A DNA stretch of 9,663 nt from Fimbriiglobus sp. (GTDB lineage: Bacteria > Planctomycetota > Planctomycetia > Gemmatales > Gemmataceae): NCBI GenBank assembly GCA_025352585.1, contig JANXTD010000270.1, forward strand, positions 1 through 9,663. Reading direction: 5' to 3'. Within the stretch, counting starts at the first letter, position 1. The number at the start of each line of letters is the position of its first letter. The notes under the pieces are model-generated. The model made no database searches and was not told where the DNA came from. It saw only the letters and a list, made by a program, of their open reading frames with translations. The position numbers and the translations under genes were made by a program. Below are positions 5,780 through 9,663 of this stretch, in pieces.

Positions 5780-6328
5780 ATGTCGTCGCCCGGTGCCGAC
5801 GTCCGCTCGATTGACGGCCTGCGCGAGTGGCTCGCGGCGGCGCAGGTCTACGCCCACGACGCCGGGGAGGCCCTCGGCGGCACGCAGATGGAGATTCGCC
5901 GGGCCTTCGACTGGATCGCGGAGCAGGGCCAGCTCTGGGAACGCGCTTGCCGCGTCGGCGAGCAGGAAGTGGTGCAGGCCAAGGCGGAACTCGCCGCCCG
6001 CCGCTTCCCGAATTTCGACGGCAAGATGCCCGACACGACCGTGCAGGAGCGCAACTTGCGCCGCGCCGAAGACAAGCTCGAACACGCGATCAGCCAGGTG
6101 GCGCGGTGCCGGGCGTGGGCGGGGCGGCTCCCGAAGATCGTCGAGGAGTCGTTCACCGGCCGCGGCCGCCGGCTACAAAACTTCCTCGAGGGCGAGTTGC
6201 CGCGGACGCTCGCGCAGTTGGGTCGCCGCATCGAGTCGCTGGAGCAGTACGCCGACTTGCGCACCGATTACACCTCGTCGCCGTCGGTGTTGCCGCCGAC
6301 GACCGGGCCGCAGGAGTCGAAGTCATGA
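5780..6328 (+). CDS. Coiled-coil protein of the WXG100/FtsK operon (uncharacterised)
   Basis: This 182-residue, almost wholly helical protein starts at ATG 5780. It has heptad-rich, charged stretches from about residue 13 to 60 and 86 to 160 (for example RNLRRAEDKLEHAISQVARC), which suggest long coiled coils. A Ser/Pro-rich tail (about 165-182) follows. It has no membrane segment or signal peptide. The stop overlaps the next start (ATGA, 6325-6328), implying coupled translation and perhaps a fixed ratio with the small W-x-D protein. It resembles in general layout the long helical proteins (LXG, PE/EspB-like or DUF-type) that accompany WXG100 genes, but I do not recognise a specific family. 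It may be a substrate, chaperone or bridge to the membrane ATPase. Confidence 0.72.
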   Translation: MSSPGADVRSIDGLREWLAAAQVYAHDAGEALGGTQMEIRRAFDWIAEQGQLWERACRVGEQEVVQAKAELAARRFPNFDGKMPDTTVQERNLRRAEDKLEHAISQVARCRAWAGRLPKIVEESFTGRGRRLQNFLEGELPRTLAQLGRRIESLEQYADLRTDYTSSPSVLPPTTGPQESKS

Positions 6329-6546
6329 AGTTCGGCGCGAGTCGGTCGCAGTTGTACGACGCCCAGAAGACGGCCCGCGCCCGCTGGGACCTCGCCACCG
6401 AGACGTGGTCGGACGCCAGCCGCGTCGAGTTCGAGGAGAACACCTGGCAGCCGCTCGACCAGATGGCGACGGACGCCCTCCGGGGCATCGACCAGCTCTC
6501 CGTGTTGATGACGCAGATTCGCCAGGAGTGCGAGTTCCACCAGTAA
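6325..6546 (+). CDS. WXG100-like small helical protein 2
   Basis: This 73-residue protein starts at ATG 6325 inside the stop of the preceding gene. It has a central W28-S-D30 turn followed by Phe36, the same W-x-D-x5-F pattern as the first small protein of this operon. Flanking helices are rich in Gln, Arg and Glu. It is shorter than a typical WXG100 protein and ends in CEFHQ. The two W-x-D proteins could form a heterodimer like EsxA/EsxB. The ATPase gene begins 15 bases after its stop. The assignment is by motif and gene order only. Confidence 0.68.
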   Translation: MKFGASRSQLYDAQKTARARWDLATETWSDASRVEFEENTWQPLDQMATDALRGIDQLSVLMTQIRQECEFHQ

Positions 6547-6561
6547 GCGAGCCTGCCCGCC

Positions 6562-9500
6562 ATGCCCACCGCCTCCCCCGCGACCAAGCCGCCCGCCAAG
6601 CCGACGCCCGAAATTCCGGCGACGCCCGACACCGCCACTCCCGACAGGCCGGCCCCGACCGAGACGCTGTTCGAGCAGGAGCGCTCGGCGCTCGGCCGGC
6701 TGCAAGCCGTCGTGAAGTCGCGCGCCGCCGGGGAGTCGATCGTCGCCGACGCCTTCGCCGTCGCGGCCGGCGAGGCGGAGCGTGAGGTCGCGAAGTCGCG
6801 CAAGCAGGTCGCCGGCAGCCGCAAGCGCTCCCTCGACGAGTTGACGCAGGCCCACGAGGCGAGTGCCCTCGAGGCCCGCGAGCGGCACGGCGGCGACGAG
6901 GCCGAGGCCGAGAAGACGCGGCGGGCCTTGCGCAAGAAGACGACCAACAAGTTCAGCGCGACGTTGCAGAAGTTGCGCTCGGAGTACGAGGACAAGTCCT
7001 GGACCGTCGAGTCGATTCGCGAAGCCGGCGACAAGGAGGCCGGCGACGCCCACGTCCGGCAGCGGCGGCACGCGGCGGCCTCCCGGCAGCGGCTCGCCGG
7101 GCTGCGGCACACCGCCGAGGTCGGCCTGACCGGCGTCGGCCTCACGTGGGCCGCGGTTGAGTTCCAGGTCGAGCGGCTGCCGTCGGCGACGCGCACCGAC
7201 CCCGTCGGCAAAATGGAGAAGTGCCTGGAGGGCTGCGAGGCGGCGGTCGATCGGCTCAGTCAGTCGCGGCTGCACCGGCTCGTGCGGCCACTGCCGACGC
7301 TGGTCATGGCGCTGTTGTGCGGCGGCGTCGGTGGGGCGGTGTCGTTTGCCCTCACGAAGCAAGTGGCGGTCTCCCTGGGCTTGGCCGCCGGCTGGGCGGT
7401 CCTGGGCGGCGGGTTCTTGCGGGTGCTGCTGGGGGTGTTCGCCAAGCGGCAGATCCGCGACCGCGGCCACGCCTTCGGGGTCTACTACGCCGAGGCGACG
7501 CGGGCGCTGACGACGTATGACCAGTACGTCGAGACCGTGAACGACGCCAACCTCGCCGAGGTCGCGTCGAAGTACGCCCTGAACAAGGCCCGCGCCGCCG
7601 AGATGTACGAGCCGCGCATCGCCGCGATGGAGAAGCAACTCGCCGCGACGCTCACCCAGATCGAGACCAACTACACCGTCCGCATGGAGGACATCAACGA
7701 CGCCCGCGCCGACGAGGCGACCGCCACCGACGCCCGGCACGCCAAGGAAATCGCCCACAGCACCGCCGAACACGACCGCCACCTCGCGGAGGCCGAGGCC
7801 CGCTACGCCGAGAAGCTCGCAGCCGCCACGGCCGTGCGCGACGCCAATTGGGCGAAGGTGTCGGCGAGCTGGTTCGGCGGCGTCAACCAGGTCAAGGCGG
7901 CGTGTGCCGCGCTCACGAGCTTCGGCGACAGCCACTTCCCGCCGTGGCAGGCGGTCGCCCGCCCCGAGTTCCGGCCGGTCACGGCCGTGCCGCTGGGCAT
8001 CCGCTACGGCACGCACGCGGTGAAGATGAACGCGCTGCCGGGGGCCGAGTCGGCCGACGCCCGGCTCGCGATCCCGGAGCCGATCGACGCCCACGTGCCG
8101 GCGTACCTGCCGTTCCCGGACGCCGCCGCGGTGATGCTCAAGGCCAAGGACGCCGGCCGCGGCCAGGCTGTGACCGCGTTGCAGTCGGTCATGCTGCGCT
8201 ACCTGACGGGGCTGCCGCCGGGGAAGGTCCGCTTCACGATCATCGACCCGGTCGGCCTCGGCGAGAACTTCGCCGCGTTCATGAACCTCGCCGACTACGA
8301 CGAGAACCTCGTGACGGGGCGCATCTGGACGGAGCCGATGCAGATCGAGCAGAAGCTGACCGACCTGACCGAGCACATGGAAAACGTCATCCAGAAGTAC
8401 CTGCGCAACCAGTACAAGAGTATTGAGGATTACAACCGAGCCGCCGGCGAGGTCGCGGAGCCGTACCGCGTGCTGGTGATCGCCAACTTCCCGCACAACT
8501 TCACCAGCGACGCCGCCCGTCGACTGGTGAGCGTGATGTCGAGCGGCCCGGCCTGCGGCGTCTGCTCTCTGGTCAGCGGCGATACGCGGGCCACCCTGCC
8601 GCGCGACTTCCGGGTCGCCGACCTCGAGCAGGCGGCGTTCGTACTGAACCATACGGCGACCGACGGCGGTGGCCAGTTCGCCCCCGTAGACGCCAGTCTG
8701 GCCCCGTTTCCGCTCACCGTCGAAGGCCCGCCGCCGTCGGACGTGCTGGCCAAGATCGTGCGGCGCATCGGCCAGGCCGGCAAGGACGCGGCGCGGGTCG
8801 AGGTGCCGTTCGACTACATCATGCCGGCCCGCGCCGACTTCTGGAAGGGCGACGCCGCGAAGGGCTTCGACATCCCCATCGGCCGCGCCGGGGCGACCCG
8901 CCGGCAACTGCTCAGCCTCGGCAAGGGCACCGCCCAGCACGCGCTGGTGGCCGGCAAGACCGGCTCGGGCAAATCGACGCTGCTGCACGCGATGATCACG
9001 AACCTCGCACTCATGTACTCGCCCGACGAGGCCGAGTTGTACCTGATCGACTTCAAGAAGGGCGTCGAGTTCAAGGTCTACGCCACCCACGAGCTGCCGC
9101 ACGCGGCCGTCGTGGCCATCGAGAGCGAGCGCGAGTTCGGCATCAGCGTCCTCCAACGCATCGACGCCGAGCTTCGCCTCCGCGCCGACAAGTTTCGCGA
9201 GGCGGGCGTCCAGGATGTCAACGGCTACCGCAACGTGCCGAACGCGCCGCCGCTGCCGCGCATCCTGCTCATCGTCGACGAGTTCCAGGAGTTCTTCGTC
9301 GAGGACGATAAGCTCGCCCAGGAAGCCTCGCTGCTGCTCGACCGCTTGGTCCGCCAGGGTCGAGCCTTCGGCATCCACGTCCACCTCGGCTCGCAGAGCC
9401 TCAGCGGGGCCTTCACGCTGGCTCGCAGCACGCTCGGGCAAATGGCGGTGCGGATCGCCTTGCAGTGCAGCGAGGTCGATTCGCACTTGATCCTCAGCGA

Positions 9501-9663
9501 GCAGAACTCGGCCGCCCGGCTGCTCGGTCGACCTGGCGAAGCGATCTACAACGACGCCAACGGCGCACCCGAGGGGAACCACTTCTTCCAGGTCGTGTGG
9601 CTCTCCGACGAGCGCCGCGAAGCCTACTTGAAGCAGATATCGACCCTCACCCGCGAGCGAAAA
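6562..9663 (+). CDS. FtsK/SpoIIIE-type (EccC/EssC-like) membrane ATPase, 3'-partial
   Basis: The frame is open from ATG 6562 to the right edge (1034 residues), so the end is missing. In order: a Pro/Thr-rich tip (1-33); a charged helical, probably coiled-coil region (about 35-195); two membrane segments (about 246-264 and 268-294); a second coiled coil (about 300-425); a degenerate FtsK ATPase domain (about 500-700); then an intact one. The intact domain has Walker A GKTGSGKS (798-805), Walker B LLIVDEFQ (902-909; Asp906, Glu907), GSQ (943-945) and the late motif ARLLGRPGEAIYND. In the degenerate domain the P-loop reads about DAGRGQA (530-536), while TIIDP (559-563) keeps the strand. Such proteins are the motor of type VII secretion and move WXG100 partners across the membrane; FtsK itself moves DNA. 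The two WXG100-like genes in the same operon favour the secretion role. Confidence 0.9.
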   Translation, partial: MPTASPATKPPAKPTPEIPATPDTATPDRPAPTETLFEQERSALGRLQAVVKSRAAGESIVADAFAVAAGEAEREVAKSRKQVAGSRKRSLDELTQAHEASALEARERHGGDEAEAEKTRRALRKKTTNKFSATLQKLRSEYEDKSWTVESIREAGDKEAGDAHVRQRRHAAASRQRLAGLRHTAEVGLTGVGLTWAAVEFQVERLPSATRTDPVGKMEKCLEGCEAAVDRLSQSRLHRLVRPLPTLVMALLCGGVGGAVSFALTKQVAVSLGLAAGWAVLGGGFLRVLLGVFAKRQIRDRGHAFGVYYAEATRALTTYDQYVETVNDANLAEVASKYALNKARAAEMYEPRIAAMEKQLAATLTQIETNYTVRMEDINDARADEATATDARHAKEIAHSTAEHDRHLAEAEARYAEKLAAATAVRDANWAKVSASWFGGVNQVKAACAALTSFGDSHFPPWQAVARPEFRPVTAVPLGIRYGTHAVKMNALPGAESADARLAIPEPIDAHVPAYLPFPDAAAVMLKAKDAGRGQAVTALQSVMLRYLTGLPPGKVRFTIIDPVGLGENFAAFMNLADYDENLVTGRIWTEPMQIEQKLTDLTEHMENVIQKYLRNQYKSIEDYNRAAGEVAEPYRVLVIANFPHNFTSDAARRLVSVMSSGPACGVCSLVSGDTRATLPRDFRVADLEQAAFVLNHTATDGGGQFAPVDASLAPFPLTVEGPPPSDVLAKIVRRIGQAGKDAARVEVPFDYIMPARADFWKGDAAKGFDIPIGRAGATRRQLLSLGKGTAQHALVAGKTGSGKSTLLHAMITNLALMYSPDEAELYLIDFKKGVEFKVYATHELPHAAVVAIESEREFGISVLQRIDAELRLRADKFREAGVQDVNGYRNVPNAPPLPRILLIVDEFQEFFVEDDKLAQEASLLLDRLVRQGRAFGIHVHLGSQSLSGAFTLARSTLGQMAVRIALQCSEVDSHLILSEQNSAARLLGRPGEAIYNDANGAPEGNHFFQVVWLSDERREAYLKQISTLTRERK

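Noticed and set aside
6268..9582. A 1104-residue open frame on the minus strand, antisense to the FtsK-type gene
   Set aside because: The plus-strand frame has Walker A/B motifs and membrane segments. The antisense protein is low-complexity with no domain; such open frames arise from the strong G/C third-position bias.
1..9663. CRISPR arrays, insertion sequences, tRNA or rRNA genes
   Set aside because: No regularly spaced repeats, transposase motifs, terminal repeats with target duplications, or RNA-gene signatures were seen on reading through.

Overview
The window is very GC-rich, with strong G/C bias at third codon positions. It carries a small-protein/FtsK module of the kind often seen in Planctomycetes. 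My best guess is a heterotrophic planctomycete of the Gemmataceae type. No photosynthesis gene other than phycobiliprotein-like globins is visible. The taxonomic call is inference from composition and gene content; no rRNA is present.

Region 1 (about 1-4552, + strand) is a compact operon-like series: the 3' part of a sensor-kinase-like gene whose catalytic motifs look degenerate; a [2Fe-2S] ferredoxin; a V4R-domain protein; a small Pro/Ala-rich protein with a duplicated APW motif; a second V4R protein; and two tandem globins that align by eye with allophycocyanin/phycocyanin subunits but contain no cysteine. Several junctions overlap or are a few bases apart, which suggests translational coupling. 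A perfect 15-bp hairpin (4585-4617) closes the operon.

Region 2 (4622-5278, - strand) is a convergent gene for a biliverdin-forming heme oxygenase. Globins of phycobiliprotein type, two V4R proteins, an iron-sulfur protein and a heme oxygenase together match the bilin biosynthesis-associated globin (BBAG) clusters described in non-photosynthetic bacteria and some cyanobacteria, which I recall from the literature. A plausible working model is that heme oxygenase, with electrons from a ferredoxin, makes biliverdin, which the globins and perhaps the V4R proteins bind. No ferredoxin-dependent bilin reductase lies in the window.

Region 3 (5279-5481) is a divergent intergenic stretch with a perfect TATAAT. 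Region 4 (5482-9663, + strand) is a second operon: a WXG100-like 90-residue protein, a coiled-coil protein, a second small W-x-D protein, and a large membrane-anchored FtsK/SpoIIIE (EccC/EssC-like) ATPase that runs off the window. This looks like a minimal type VII-secretion-like module. It is probably functionally separate from the bilin cluster.
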